33,637 bases of DNA from Anaerolineae bacterium (GTDB lineage: Bacteria > Chloroflexota > Anaerolineae > JAADDB01). The stretch covers positions 1 to 33,637 of the forward strand of contig WFQU01000117.1 in assembly GCA_015486845.1 (NCBI GenBank). Direction: 5' to 3'. The translations under genes and the position numbers were made by a program. Below, one piece after another: positions 23,604 to 30,975 of this stretch. How positions within the stretch are numbered: position 1 is the first letter of the stretch; the number at the start of each line of letters is the position of its first letter. The notes beneath the pieces were generated by a model. It made no database searches. It saw nothing but the letters and a program-made list of their open reading frames with translations, and was not told where the DNA came from.

Positions 23604-23610
23604 ATACAAT
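23582..23610 (+). promoter_or_regulatory. Sigma-70 promoter immediately before the ECF sigma gene
   Basis: TTGCAC (23582-23587), a 17-base spacer and TACAAT (23605-23610) lie inside the 3' end of the MFS gene. The expected transcription start, about 23616-23618, falls next to the ATG at 23619, implying a near-leaderless message if that start is used, or a leader of about 110 nt if the ATG at 23727 is used. Confidence 0.6.
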
Positions 23611-23618
23611 GGGGTGCT

Positions 23619-24338
23619 ATGAATGTGATAAGGTCCGATTGCAGTGAAAATAAAGTGAGGCAAGGGCAATTAGGTGGAGAGCCATACCTGGTCTCGGATA
23701 GTTTTACGGATTGTGTGCGGGTTGGCATGTACGATACGGAAGCCGAATTGGTGGCTGCTTTGCAACAGGGTGATAAACATGCCTGTGCTGTTTTGGTTGA
23801 ACGCTATTCCAAAACGGTGTATAATGTTGGTTTGCGTATTTTAAGAGATCGTCATGATGCTGAAGAAGTATTGCAAGAGACCTTTATTGCCGCCTGCCAG
23901 AAAATTCGTGCTTTCAGGCAGGATGCCAAGTTGAGCACTTGGTTGTATCGCGTGGCCACTAATGCTAGCCTGATGTTATTGCGCAAGAGAAAGCGAACCT
24001 ATTCTTTGGACGAGCCATTTGAGACCCAGGACGGCGATCAATTGCCGCGGCAATTGATCGATTGGCGCTTTGACCCGCGTGACTTGCTGTTGAATAATGA
24101 GATGAAGGAGTTTTTGCGTGTAGCGGTGGATCGCTTGCCGGATAAGTTAAGGGTGGTTTTTGTTCTGCGGGATATCGAAGGTCTTTCGACGCAGGAAACC
24201 GCTGATCTGTTAGATATCAGTGAATCGGCGGCGAAAGTGCGGCTGCATCGGGCGCGGCTACAATTGCGAGAAGACCTAAACGTTTATTTTCAACCCCATG
24301 AGGAGTTATCAGCTACGCCAACACCGGCTGTCTCTTGA
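23619..24338 (+). CDS. RNA polymerase sigma factor, ECF (sigma-24/RpoE-like) subfamily
   Basis: A sigma factor of up to 239 residues. Region 2 is VERYSKTVYNVGLRILRDRH through DAEEVLQETFIAACQKI and LSTWLYRVATNASLMLLRKR. Region 4 is LPDKLRVVFVLRDIEGLSTQ with the HTH ETADLLDISESAAKVRLHRA. The track start adds 36 residues with little family resemblance. ATG at 23727 (MYDTEAEL) fits known ECF N-termini better, but neither start has a good RBS. No anti-sigma (zinc-finger or membrane) gene follows directly. The next gene is glutaredoxin. The C-terminal tail after region 4 is short. Its regulon may include the redox genes around it, by context. Confidence 0.93.
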   Translation: MNVIRSDCSENKVRQGQLGGEPYLVSDSFTDCVRVGMYDTEAELVAALQQGDKHACAVLVERYSKTVYNVGLRILRDRHDAEEVLQETFIAACQKIRAFRQDAKLSTWLYRVATNASLMLLRKRKRTYSLDEPFETQDGDQLPRQLIDWRFDPRDLLLNNEMKEFLRVAVDRLPDKLRVVFVLRDIEGLSTQETADLLDISESAAKVRLHRARLQLREDLNVYFQPHEELSATPTPAVS

Positions 24339-24359
24339 TCTTGGCGCAATACTTTGTAA

Positions 24360-24377
24360 GAGATTTATTAGAATCTC
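24360..24377 (+). promoter_or_regulatory. Perfect inverted repeat between the sigma and glutaredoxin genes
   Basis: GAGATT-TATTAG-AATCTC is an 18-bp perfect 6-6-6 inverted repeat 21 bp after the sigma-factor stop. No T-run follows, so it is more likely a binding site for the downstream glutaredoxin promoter or a simple hairpin. Confidence 0.35.
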
Positions 24378-24481
24378 AGGATTGTTGTAACGATGTTTTT
24401 TGGAACGCATCTAATTGGAATAGTTCATCGGAAATTAAGTGGGCATTAAAAGAGCATCGCCATTGAGGAGGAAGTTTGCTT

Positions 24482-24736
24482 ATGGAGAAGAAAAGTAGCG
24501 TGCGCAGGGTGCTTATTTTCACCACACCCAGTTGTCCGCATTGTAATGCTGCTAAGCGCTATTTTCGCCAAAAAGGGATTCGTTTCAAGGATATTGATGT
24601 GTCTCGTGATCACACCGCAGCTCGTGATATGATTCGCCTGAGCGGTCAATCTGGTGTGCCTGTGATCAAGATTGGCAATAAAGCCGTGGTGGGCTTCAAC
24701 CGACCGAAAATTGACCGATTGCTCGGTTTAGCGTAG
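24482..24736 (+). CDS. Glutaredoxin/NrdH-like redoxin
   Basis: An 84-residue thioredoxin-fold reductant with the active site TTPSCPHCNAAKRYF (Cys18, Cys21), the cis-proline GVPVIKIG and the C-terminal VVGFNRPKIDRLLG. The CPHC site and short length fit NrdH-like or YruB-type glutaredoxins, which are often reduced by thioredoxin reductase rather than glutathione. The ATG at 24482 is preferred over TTG at 24476 because GGAGGAA lies 8 nt before it. It sits between the ECF sigma gene and groES on the same strand. Confidence 0.92.
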   Translation: MEKKSSVRRVLIFTTPSCPHCNAAKRYFRQKGIRFKDIDVSRDHTAARDMIRLSGQSGVPVIKIGNKAVVGFNRPKIDRLLGLA

Positions 24737-24832
24737 TATTTTAGCGGGCGGGTTTCTGGCTCGCTGAAAATATAACTTGTCTTGTCTGTTACTTGTCTGC
24801 TGAGAAAAAAACAGTGAAAGGAGTTCGTTGAG

Positions 24833-25108
24833 ATGAAGGTCGAACCAATTGGAGATCGTATTCTCATTAAAGTGGTAGAAGCGGAAGCTAAAACGCCCAG
24901 CGGAATTATTCTGCCGGAGACGGCCAAGGAAAAGCCGCAACAGGGTGAAGTATTGGCCATGGGCAGCGATGCGCAGGAAGAATTGCCGTTGGAGATTGGT
25001 GATATTGTTCTTTTCCCCAAGTACAGCGGTACCGAGATTAAAATCGAAGGTGTCGAGCATTTGTTGCTGGAAAGCGGCGATGTCTTGGCTAAGATTATTC
25101 GGGACTGA
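24833..25108 (+). CDS. groES: Co-chaperonin GroES
   Basis: A 91-residue GroES (Hsp10). PIGDRILIKVVEAEAKTPSG contains the mobile loop (SGIILPETAKEKP) that contacts GroEL, and GEVLAMGSD, GDIVLFPKYSGTEIKIEG and LLLESGDVLAKI complete the fold. Length is normal. The ATG follows AAAGGAG. No groEL follows: the gene ends in an intrinsic terminator and the next gene encodes an OsmC protein. It must use a GroEL encoded elsewhere. No CIRCE element is visible upstream. The 96-bp upstream gap has CTTGTCTG direct repeats. Confidence 0.96.
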   Translation: MKVEPIGDRILIKVVEAEAKTPSGIILPETAKEKPQQGEVLAMGSDAQEELPLEIGDIVLFPKYSGTEIKIEGVEHLLLESGDVLAKIIRD

Positions 25109-25143
25109 AAAAGTCAGTCTATCTAATGTGTCTGTTTGTTCTG

Positions 25144-25181
25144 TAACCTCTGGCCGTATGGTCAGAGGTTAGTTTTATATT
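25144..25181 (+). terminator. Intrinsic terminator after groES
   Basis: TAACCTCTG (25144-25152) pairs with CAGAGGTTA (25163-25171), followed by GTTTTATATTT. The nine-base stem and T-rich tail fit a rho-independent terminator that closes the groES transcript. Confidence 0.85.
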
Positions 25182-25243
25182 TACGGTCAGAATGTGTATG
25201 CGTTCTGATCAACGGGGAAGTTAATGATGGATAGGAGGTAGCT

Positions 25244-25690
25244 GTGAAAGCGACATTACATTGGGTTGAAGGCATGCAGTTTGTGGCTAATGCTGATTCA
25301 GGGCATGCGCTGGTCATTGACGGCTCGCCCGGCGTGGGCGGCAAGGACAGTGGCCCGCGTTCTATGGAATTGTTAGCTATGGGGTTAGGTGGATGTACGG
25401 GCATGGACGTGGCGTATATCTTGCGCCGGCATCGACAGCCTTTTACCGGCTTGGAAGTCTTCGTGAATGTTGAGAGAGCCGATACACACCCGCAAGTTTT
25501 CACCCGTATTCACATCGAATATATTATTTATGGTAATGTCTCCGAGAAAGCGGTCAAAAGGGCAATCCATCTCTCCGAAACAAAATATTGTTCCGCATCG
25601 GCCATGTTTGGCAAGACGGCCAAAATCACCAATAGTTATCATATTCTTAATAGTGGCGTACCGGAAGATGTCACAGTACCTTCCGAGTAA
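25244..25690 (+). CDS. OsmC/Ohr-family peroxiredoxin-like protein
   Basis: A 148-residue OsmC-family protein, thiol-dependent hydroperoxide reductase fold. Both reactive cysteines are present: Cys51 in MGLGGCTGMDVAYIL and Cys116 in SETKYCSASAMFG. This branch, with GGCTGMDV, is the YhfA-like group rather than classical Ohr, so the substrate (organic peroxide or persulfide) is uncertain. The start is GTG, supported by AGGAGG 7 nt upstream. It is flanked by the groES terminator upstream and a repeat downstream, so it is probably expressed alone. Confidence 0.93.
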   Translation: MKATLHWVEGMQFVANADSGHALVIDGSPGVGGKDSGPRSMELLAMGLGGCTGMDVAYILRRHRQPFTGLEVFVNVERADTHPQVFTRIHIEYIIYGNVSEKAVKRAIHLSETKYCSASAMFGKTAKITNSYHILNSGVPEDVTVPSE

Positions 25691-25740
25691 TAGGGGGTGA
25701 TGACTGTCATGAATCTGCCTGTTCGGTGCAGGTAAACGCA

Positions 25741-25815
25741 TACCACAGGCACGCCTTAGCGGATGAAAATAAGATCAGCGCACATCAGCATTGATCAGTG
25801 TTCTGTTTGCAGAGG
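25741..25815 (+). repeat. Composite CACCACA/ATGAAAA + ATCAGCG intergenic repeat
   Basis: TACCACAGGCACGCCTTAGC then GGATGAAAATAAGATCAGCG and ATCAGCATTGATCAGTGTTC, ending TGCAGAGG. It aligns with 33438-33510, the best full copy in the window. It occupies much of the gap before citrate synthase. Confidence 0.7.
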
Positions 25816-25829
25816 GGTTTAATCGTTAG

Positions 25830-25858
25830 ATACCCGTGGTATGGTTATGACACGCGTC
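25830..25858 (+). promoter_or_regulatory. Two adjacent short inverted repeats upstream of citrate synthase
   Basis: ATACC-CGT-GGTAT (25830-25842) and ATGAC-ACGC-GTCAT (25845-25858) lie 133-161 bp before the chosen ATG. A weak promoter candidate (TTCAAT-N17-TAAATT) starts just after. These may be regulatory, but the evidence is symmetry only. Confidence 0.3.
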
Positions 25859-25990
25859 ATTCAATAAAATGGAATGGGATGATAAATTAAAGAGTGGAGA
25901 TTAAGAACGCCGGATGTGAGGCGCTGGTGGGAGTTTTGTTGGTGTTCAGTCAGTTTAGTTGATTTTTATTTGGAACGAGGAGGTTCTCTA

Positions 25991-27154
25991 ATGACGATCA
26001 TTGTAGCAAAGCCGGGAGAAGTCCAATTTCCTAAAGGCTTGGAAGGTGCCATTGCCAGGGAAACGACGAAAGGTTATGTGGACGGTAAACAAGGTAAACT
26101 TTATTATCACGGTATTTCCATTGAAGAGTTAGCAGAACATTCAACCTATGAAGAAGTTTTTTATCTTTTGATGTACGATAAGCTTCCATCGAAAGAAGAA
26201 TTATCCATTCTGGATATGCGTATGCGGCAATATCGCGAAATCCCTGATGCTGTTTATGAATTCATTAAGGATCGAGCCAGTGGCTATAACGTGCATCCGA
26301 TGTCCGTTTTGCGCACAGCCGTTTCCATGTTAGCGCCTTTTGATGACGCTTCGGAAGAACAGTCTATGGCCGCTGCCGAACGCGAAGCGATTAAGATCAC
26401 TTCTCGTATGGCAACGATTACGGCCGCTATCGGTCGTGCCCGCCGAGGTTTAGCGCCGATTCACCCTGATTTTAATTTGCCTCATGCCGCGAATTTCCTC
26501 TATATGTATTTAGGCGAGGAACAGGATGATTTCATGAATCGGTTAATGGACGTGTTGTTGATTTTGCATGCTGATCACGGCTGCAATGCGTCGACTTTCG
26601 CTACGCTGGTAGTGGTTTCTACGTTGGCCGACATGTATTCCGGCGTTGTGGGCGGCATCAGCGCTTTGAAAGGGCCGCTGCATGGTGGTGCTAACGAACG
26701 TGCTATGGCGATGTTGGACGAGATTGGCGACGAGGAGAATGCTGAAGCTTGGATTTTGGATGCGATTGCCAAGAAGAAGAAGATTATGGGCTTTGGCCAT
26801 CGCGTGTATAAAGCATACGATCCTCGTGCTCGCATTCTGCATAGTTATGCTGAGGAAATTACACGACGCGCCGGCACTGAGCATTGGCTGCGTATCGCTT
26901 CTATCATTGAACGCGTGATGATTGAGAAGTTGGGGGCTAAAGGAATTTTTCCCAATGTCGATTTCTACTCCGGCACGGTGATGTCCTCCATGGGTGTCGA
27001 GCGCAAGCTGTTCACGCCGATTTTTGCCACGGGACGCGTCGCAGGCTGGACAGCCCACGCTGTAGAGCAACTGAAGGATAACCGTATTTACCGGCCGCGC
27101 TTCATTTATGTCGGTCCGGTGAATGTGGCTTATACCCCGATTGACGAACGTTAA
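25991..27154 (+). CDS. gltA: Citrate synthase
   Basis: A 387-residue type I-like short citrate synthase that condenses acetyl-CoA and oxaloacetate. Catalytic regions are LHADHGCNASTF (His), GPLHGGANERAM, KIMGFGHRVYKAYDPRA (His) and IFPNVDFYSG (Asp). The N-terminal GKLYYHGISIEELAEHSTYE is the usual entry. The ATG at 25991 (MTIIVAKPG) follows GAGGAGG and is preferred to the track start at 25916, whose extra 25 residues have no RBS and look like noise. 2-Methylcitrate synthase is the main alternative, but no prp genes are nearby. It stands alone on the plus strand and ends at a hairpin facing the convergent GNAT gene. Confidence 0.94.
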   Translation: MTIIVAKPGEVQFPKGLEGAIARETTKGYVDGKQGKLYYHGISIEELAEHSTYEEVFYLLMYDKLPSKEELSILDMRMRQYREIPDAVYEFIKDRASGYNVHPMSVLRTAVSMLAPFDDASEEQSMAAAEREAIKITSRMATITAAIGRARRGLAPIHPDFNLPHAANFLYMYLGEEQDDFMNRLMDVLLILHADHGCNASTFATLVVVSTLADMYSGVVGGISALKGPLHGGANERAMAMLDEIGDEENAEAWILDAIAKKKKIMGFGHRVYKAYDPRARILHSYAEEITRRAGTEHWLRIASIIERVMIEKLGAKGIFPNVDFYSGTVMSSMGVERKLFTPIFATGRVAGWTAHAVEQLKDNRIYRPRFIYVGPVNVAYTPIDER

Positions 27155-27189
27155 AAGCGGTTTGTTGGTGTTGCAGGTTAAAAGTGTAG

Positions 27190-27228
27190 AAGCGGTGTGT
27201 TCTCGTAAGGGCATGCCGCTTTGTTTAT
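27190..27228 (+). terminator. Probable terminator after citrate synthase
   Basis: AAGCGGTGTG (27190-27199) pairs with CATGCCGCTT (27212-27221), ten pairs including two G-T wobbles, followed by TGTTTATGG. The loop is 12 bases and the tail is only moderately T-rich. Confidence 0.5.
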
Positions 27229-27382
27229 GGTCGGTTTCTCTGAGAATAGAATGCCGATCTCAAATCTATTATAAGTGGCCCTCAAGAAAGAGAACCAAAC
27301 AGCTTGTCAGCTGTTATCTACCGACTCTATGCCTATCCCTGTAGCATGACTTCTCAAGCCTGTGCCCCCAATCTTGTCAAGC

Positions 27383-27435
27383 GTTTTTCATCTACTGTGG
27401 TGTGCCTGTCTGCGTGCCCGCACAGGCAGGCCGTA
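27383..27435 (-). repeat. CACCACA/ATGAAAA repeat module carrying the CCTGCC hairpin insert
   Basis: On the minus strand this reads AGCCTACGG, then a 26-bp hairpin module beginning CCTGCCTGTGCGGGCACG, then CACACCACAGTAGATGAAAA. The flanks match 33434-33460, which has no insert. The insert itself recurs at about 33183-33208. It sits between the convergent citrate synthase and GNAT genes. Confidence 0.7.
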
Positions 27436-27438
27436 GGC

Positions 27439-27993
27439 TTATATTGACGCTCTCCATTCTGCGGATAACATGCTGTAAACCACCAGGTCCAGATAATGTC
27501 CGTTGACCTGTTGGTACTGGCGTAAAATGCCGTCCTGGTGGAAGCCTAATCGCTCTGGGATGGCCCGGCTGCGTTTGTTCCCGGCGGCTGCTTCAATCTC
27601 AATTCGGTTGAGGCCGAGCGTGTCGAAGCCGTAATCCACCACGGCCCGGCAGGCGGCAGTCATCAAGCCATGTCCCTGAAACGTCTTGCCCAGCCAATAG
27701 CCGATGGCGCTGCGCCGGTCGATCCAGGAAATCTTTTGCAGCTCGATGAGCCCGGCCAACTGCTCTTGGTGCCAGAGCGCCGCCGTGAAACCGCCATTTT
27801 CGGCGGTGATGCGCAGCCGGCTGGTGATGAACTGCTCGCAATCATGTGCCGATTGTGTTTGTCTTTCCCAGGTGAGCCAGCGACGCAAATGGGCCCGGTT
27901 TGTGTCGATCAGATGGAATAAAGCGTTGGCATCGTGGCGTTGCAATAATTGCAGCCTGCTATCTTGGTCCAACGGCGTATAGAAGAAGTACAT
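27439..27993 (-). CDS. RimL-type GNAT N-acetyltransferase
   Basis: A 184-residue acetyltransferase that should move an acetyl group from acetyl-CoA to a protein N-terminus or small amine. The RimL/YdaF pattern is seen in ANALFHLIDTNRAHLRRWLTW near the N-terminus, IGYWLGKTFQGHGLMTAACR (acetyl-CoA loop) and NRIEIEAAAGNKRSRAIPER followed by LGF. The ATG at 27993 (MYFFYTPLD) has GGAG 6 nt upstream. The longer track start at 28056 reads through a hairpin and is rejected. It follows the PPDK stop by 75 bp with a GC hairpin between, and may be co-transcribed with it. Confidence 0.88.
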   Translation of the reverse strand: MYFFYTPLDQDSRLQLLQRHDANALFHLIDTNRAHLRRWLTWERQTQSAHDCEQFITSRLRITAENGGFTAALWHQEQLAGLIELQKISWIDRRSAIGYWLGKTFQGHGLMTAACRAVVDYGFDTLGLNRIEIEAAAGNKRSRAIPERLGFHQDGILRQYQQVNGHYLDLVVYSMLSAEWRASI

Positions 27994-28019
27994 TTTGCTC
28001 TCCATCCTCGGCCAATAGA

Positions 28020-28047
28020 CAGAGGCGACCGCCCCGGGCCGCCTCTG
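28020..28047 (-). other. GC-rich hairpin between PPDK and the GNAT gene
   Basis: CAGAGGCG (28020-28027) pairs with CGCCTCTG (28040-28047) with a GC-rich interior. No T-run follows in the minus direction, so it may attenuate or protect the PPDK message rather than terminate it. Confidence 0.5.
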
Positions 28048-28068
28048 TTGTGACATCCAGAAAAGCGT

Positions 28069-30690
28069 TTAGTACCCTTTTTCTTCCAAAGCAGCTTGTG
28101 CCGCCGCCAACCGGGCAATGGGCACACGGAATGGCGAACAAGAAACATAGTTCAAGCCGGCGCGATGGCAGAACTTCACGCTATTCGGCTCGCCACCGTG
28201 CTCGCCGCAAATACCCACTTCCAGGTCGGGCCGGGTCTCGCGACCTCGATCCGTGCCGATTTTTACCAGTTGGCCGACCCCTTCTTGATCCAATACCTGG
28301 AACGGGTCGTCTTTGAGAATTTTCTTTTCCACGTAGAACGGCAGGAACCGGCCAGCGTCATCCCGGCTCAGACCGAAAGTGGTCTGCGTCAAATCATTGG
28401 TGCCGAAGGAGAAGAACTCCGCCACTTCGGCGATCTCGTTAGCCGTCAAAGCCGCCCGAGGCAGCTCGATCATCGTGCCCACCTGGTATTCGAAGGAAAC
28501 ACCCGTTTCTTCCTGCACATCTTGGGCGGCTTTGCGGACAACCGCTTCCTGCAATTTCAGCTCGTTGACGTGCGCCACTAACGGGATCATCACCTTAGGA
28601 TGGACATCGACCCCTTCTTTTTTGACCGCCACGGTTGCTTTGAAAATAGCCCGGGCTTGCATTTCGGTTATTTCCGGGTAGCGAATGCCTAAGCGGCAAC
28701 CGCGAAAACCGAGCATAGGATTAGCTTCCGACAAAGTGTTGATCTTGTCTTGTAGTGTTTCGGTGCTGATGCCCATTTTCTTAGCTAAGTCGGCGACTTC
28801 TGCCGGCTCTTTGGGCAAGAACTCGTGCAAAGGCGGATCTAACGTGCGGATGATGACCGGATAGCCGTCCATGACCCGGAAGATGCCCTCGAAATCGCCT
28901 TGTTGCAGCGGTTCGATTTTAGCTAAAGCAGCTTTGCGTTCTTCCAAAGTGGACGCCACGATCATCTCGCGCACGGCATCGATGCGATTGCCGACGAAGA
29001 ACATATGCTCGGTACGGCAAAGACCAATGCCGGCGGCGCCAAAATCACGGCCAACCTGTGCGTCGTGCGGCGTGTCGGCATTGGTGCGCACGCCAATAGT
29101 GCGGAATTCGTCAGCCCAAGTCATCAAGGTCTGGAAATCATCACTTAACGCTGGCTCTACCGTTGGCACTTGGCCCTTGATGACCTCGCCGCTGCTGCCA
29201 TTGAGCGTGATCCAGTCCCCTTCTTTCAATACTTCGTTGTTAACCGTAACAATGCCTGCACCGTAGTCGATATTCAAATCGCCGCAGCCGGCCACACAGC
29301 ATTTGCCCATGCCGCGGGCGACTACTGCCGCATGGGAAGTCATGCCGCCGCGGGCGGTCACGATACCCTGCGCCGCGACCATACCGTGGAAATCTTCCGG
29401 CGCCGTTTCCACGCGCATCAGAATTACTTTTTCGCCCGCTTTGGCCAGTTTTTCGGCCTCGTCTGGATCGAAAACAAGTTTTCCGGTGGCTGCGCCGGGG
29501 CTGGCGGGCAACCCTTTAGCCAGTACTTTAATCTTGGCGTTGGGATCCACTGTGGGATGCAAGAGTTGGTCTAATTGCTCTGGGGCCACGCGCATGACAG
29601 CTGTCGCTTGGTCGATCAGTCCTTCTTTCACCATGTCCACAGCGACTTTGACTGCTGCGGCGCCGGTGCGTTTGCCGGTGCGCGTTTGCAGCATGTACAA
29701 TTTACCTTTTTCGATGGTAAATTCCATGTCCTGCATATCTTTATAATGCGCTTCCAATTTCTGGGCGATCTCGATAAACTGTTTGTACGCCTCTGGCAAC
29801 TCTTCTGCCATCATGGCGATGGGGTGCGGCGTGCGAATGCCGGCCACTACATCTTCACCCTGCGCGTTGAGCAGATATTCGCCGAAAATGCCTTTCTCGC
29901 CGGTAGCGGGATTGCGGGTGAACGCGACGCCAGTGCCGGAGTCGAAGCCCATATTGCCGAAGACCATAGTAACCACGTTGACAGCGGTGCCCCAGTTATG
30001 CGGAATTTTGTGGAAATTGCGGTAATCCACCGCCCGGCGGGTCATCCAGGAATCGAATACCGCCGCAATGGCCATGCGCAATTGGTCGTATGGATCTTCA
30101 GGAAAATCTTTCCTGGTTTCTTTCTTGATGATAGCTTTGAACTCATTGGCGATTTCCTCCAACATCTCTGTAGTCAGATCGGTGTCCTGGCCGCCCTCGG
30201 TTTTCGCTTTGTATACGTCCATGACATGTTCGAAAGCTTCGCCGCTGGCGCCCATGACGATTTTACCGAACATCTGGATGAAGCGACGGTAAGCGTCCAT
30301 GGCGAAACGAGGATTGCCCGTTAATTTAGCCAAACCCTCTAAAGTTTCTCGGTTCAAGCCTAAGTTCAAGACAGTATCCATCATGCCCGGCATAGAAACG
30401 CGTGCACCGGAGCGAACGGAGACCAACAACGGATTCTTGGGATCACCGAATTTCTTGCCCGACTGTTTCTCGACAACTTTTAGCGCTTTTAGTGTCTGTT
30501 CCCATAGTCCTTCCGGGAACTTCAGGCCTAGTTCGTTGTAAACATTGCACGCTTCTGCTGTAATGGTGAAGCCTGGCGGCACCGGTAGCCCGGCATTGGA
30601 CATCTCGGCTAAGTTAGCACCTTTTCCGCCGAGCAAGTCTTTCATTTTTGCATTACCTTCGCTGAACAGATAAACCCACTTTTTTGTCAT
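28069..30690 (-). CDS. ppdK: Pyruvate, phosphate dikinase
   Basis: An 873-residue enzyme that interconverts pyruvate + ATP + Pi and PEP + AMP + PPi. The N-terminal ATP-grasp domain begins KKWVYLFSEGNAKMKDLLGG followed by KGANLAEM. The swivelling His is in GGMTSHAAVVARGMGKCCV. The C-terminal PEP barrel contains GFRGCRLGI, FFSFGTNDLTQTTFGLSRDD and the catalytic Cys in VGICGEHGGEP. The ATG at 30690 has AAGGAG 9 nt upstream. The track start adds 21 unrelated residues. PPDK can regenerate PEP, the phosphate donor for the PTS-driven DHA kinase in this window, although the genes are 12 kb apart. It lies downstream of dnaK, separated by a terminator. Confidence 0.97.
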   Translation of the reverse strand: MTKKWVYLFSEGNAKMKDLLGGKGANLAEMSNAGLPVPPGFTITAEACNVYNELGLKFPEGLWEQTLKALKVVEKQSGKKFGDPKNPLLVSVRSGARVSMPGMMDTVLNLGLNRETLEGLAKLTGNPRFAMDAYRRFIQMFGKIVMGASGEAFEHVMDVYKAKTEGGQDTDLTTEMLEEIANEFKAIIKKETRKDFPEDPYDQLRMAIAAVFDSWMTRRAVDYRNFHKIPHNWGTAVNVVTMVFGNMGFDSGTGVAFTRNPATGEKGIFGEYLLNAQGEDVVAGIRTPHPIAMMAEELPEAYKQFIEIAQKLEAHYKDMQDMEFTIEKGKLYMLQTRTGKRTGAAAVKVAVDMVKEGLIDQATAVMRVAPEQLDQLLHPTVDPNAKIKVLAKGLPASPGAATGKLVFDPDEAEKLAKAGEKVILMRVETAPEDFHGMVAAQGIVTARGGMTSHAAVVARGMGKCCVAGCGDLNIDYGAGIVTVNNEVLKEGDWITLNGSSGEVIKGQVPTVEPALSDDFQTLMTWADEFRTIGVRTNADTPHDAQVGRDFGAAGIGLCRTEHMFFVGNRIDAVREMIVASTLEERKAALAKIEPLQQGDFEGIFRVMDGYPVIIRTLDPPLHEFLPKEPAEVADLAKKMGISTETLQDKINTLSEANPMLGFRGCRLGIRYPEITEMQARAIFKATVAVKKEGVDVHPKVMIPLVAHVNELKLQEAVVRKAAQDVQEETGVSFEYQVGTMIELPRAALTANEIAEVAEFFSFGTNDLTQTTFGLSRDDAGRFLPFYVEKKILKDDPFQVLDQEGVGQLVKIGTDRGRETRPDLEVGICGEHGGEPNSVKFCHRAGLNYVSCSPFRVPIARLAAAQAALEEKGY

Positions 30691-30895
30691 TAAATTTCTC
30701 CTTGTTCCGTAAAAGTACTTCGTTTGTGTCGGTAAACCGTACTTTGTTACCATTTTGAAGGGTGACTCTTGTGGAAAGTCTCCTTACGCTTGTCACATTA
30801 TAGAAAGTCAATTGTTATTTGGCAAAAGCCTTTCTCTCGGATTCGGGCAAGCCTTTTAATCCCCAACGGGAATACGCTAAGTGGTCGTGTCTGGC

Positions 30896-30944
30896 AAAAA
30901 GAAAGGCTGACAAATGGTCATGCCATTTGCCCGCCTTTTCTTTT
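30896..30944 (-). terminator. Intrinsic terminator after dnaK
   Basis: AAAAAGAAAGGC...AAATGG (30896-30917) pairs with CCATTT...GCCTTTTCTTTT (30923-30944), with a small internal mismatch. The A- and T-rich ends make it usable from both strands. On the minus strand it closes the dnaK transcript with a T-rich tail. Confidence 0.75.
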
Positions 30945-30975
30945 CATCCGGTTAGCCATTGACTAAAATGGCTTG

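Noticed and set aside
24737-24832. CIRCE element before groES (also sought before dnaK and clpB)
   Set aside because: No TTAGCACTC-N9-GAGTGCTAA or near match was seen in any of the three upstream regions.
26543-27214. 223-aa minus-strand ORF over citrate synthase
   Set aside because: Antisense shadow of a clear citrate synthase gene; no start signal.
29575-30324. 249-aa plus-strand ORF antisense to PPDK
   Set aside because: It is a shadow of the ppdK reading frame, has His/Phe-rich low-likelihood composition and no RBS.
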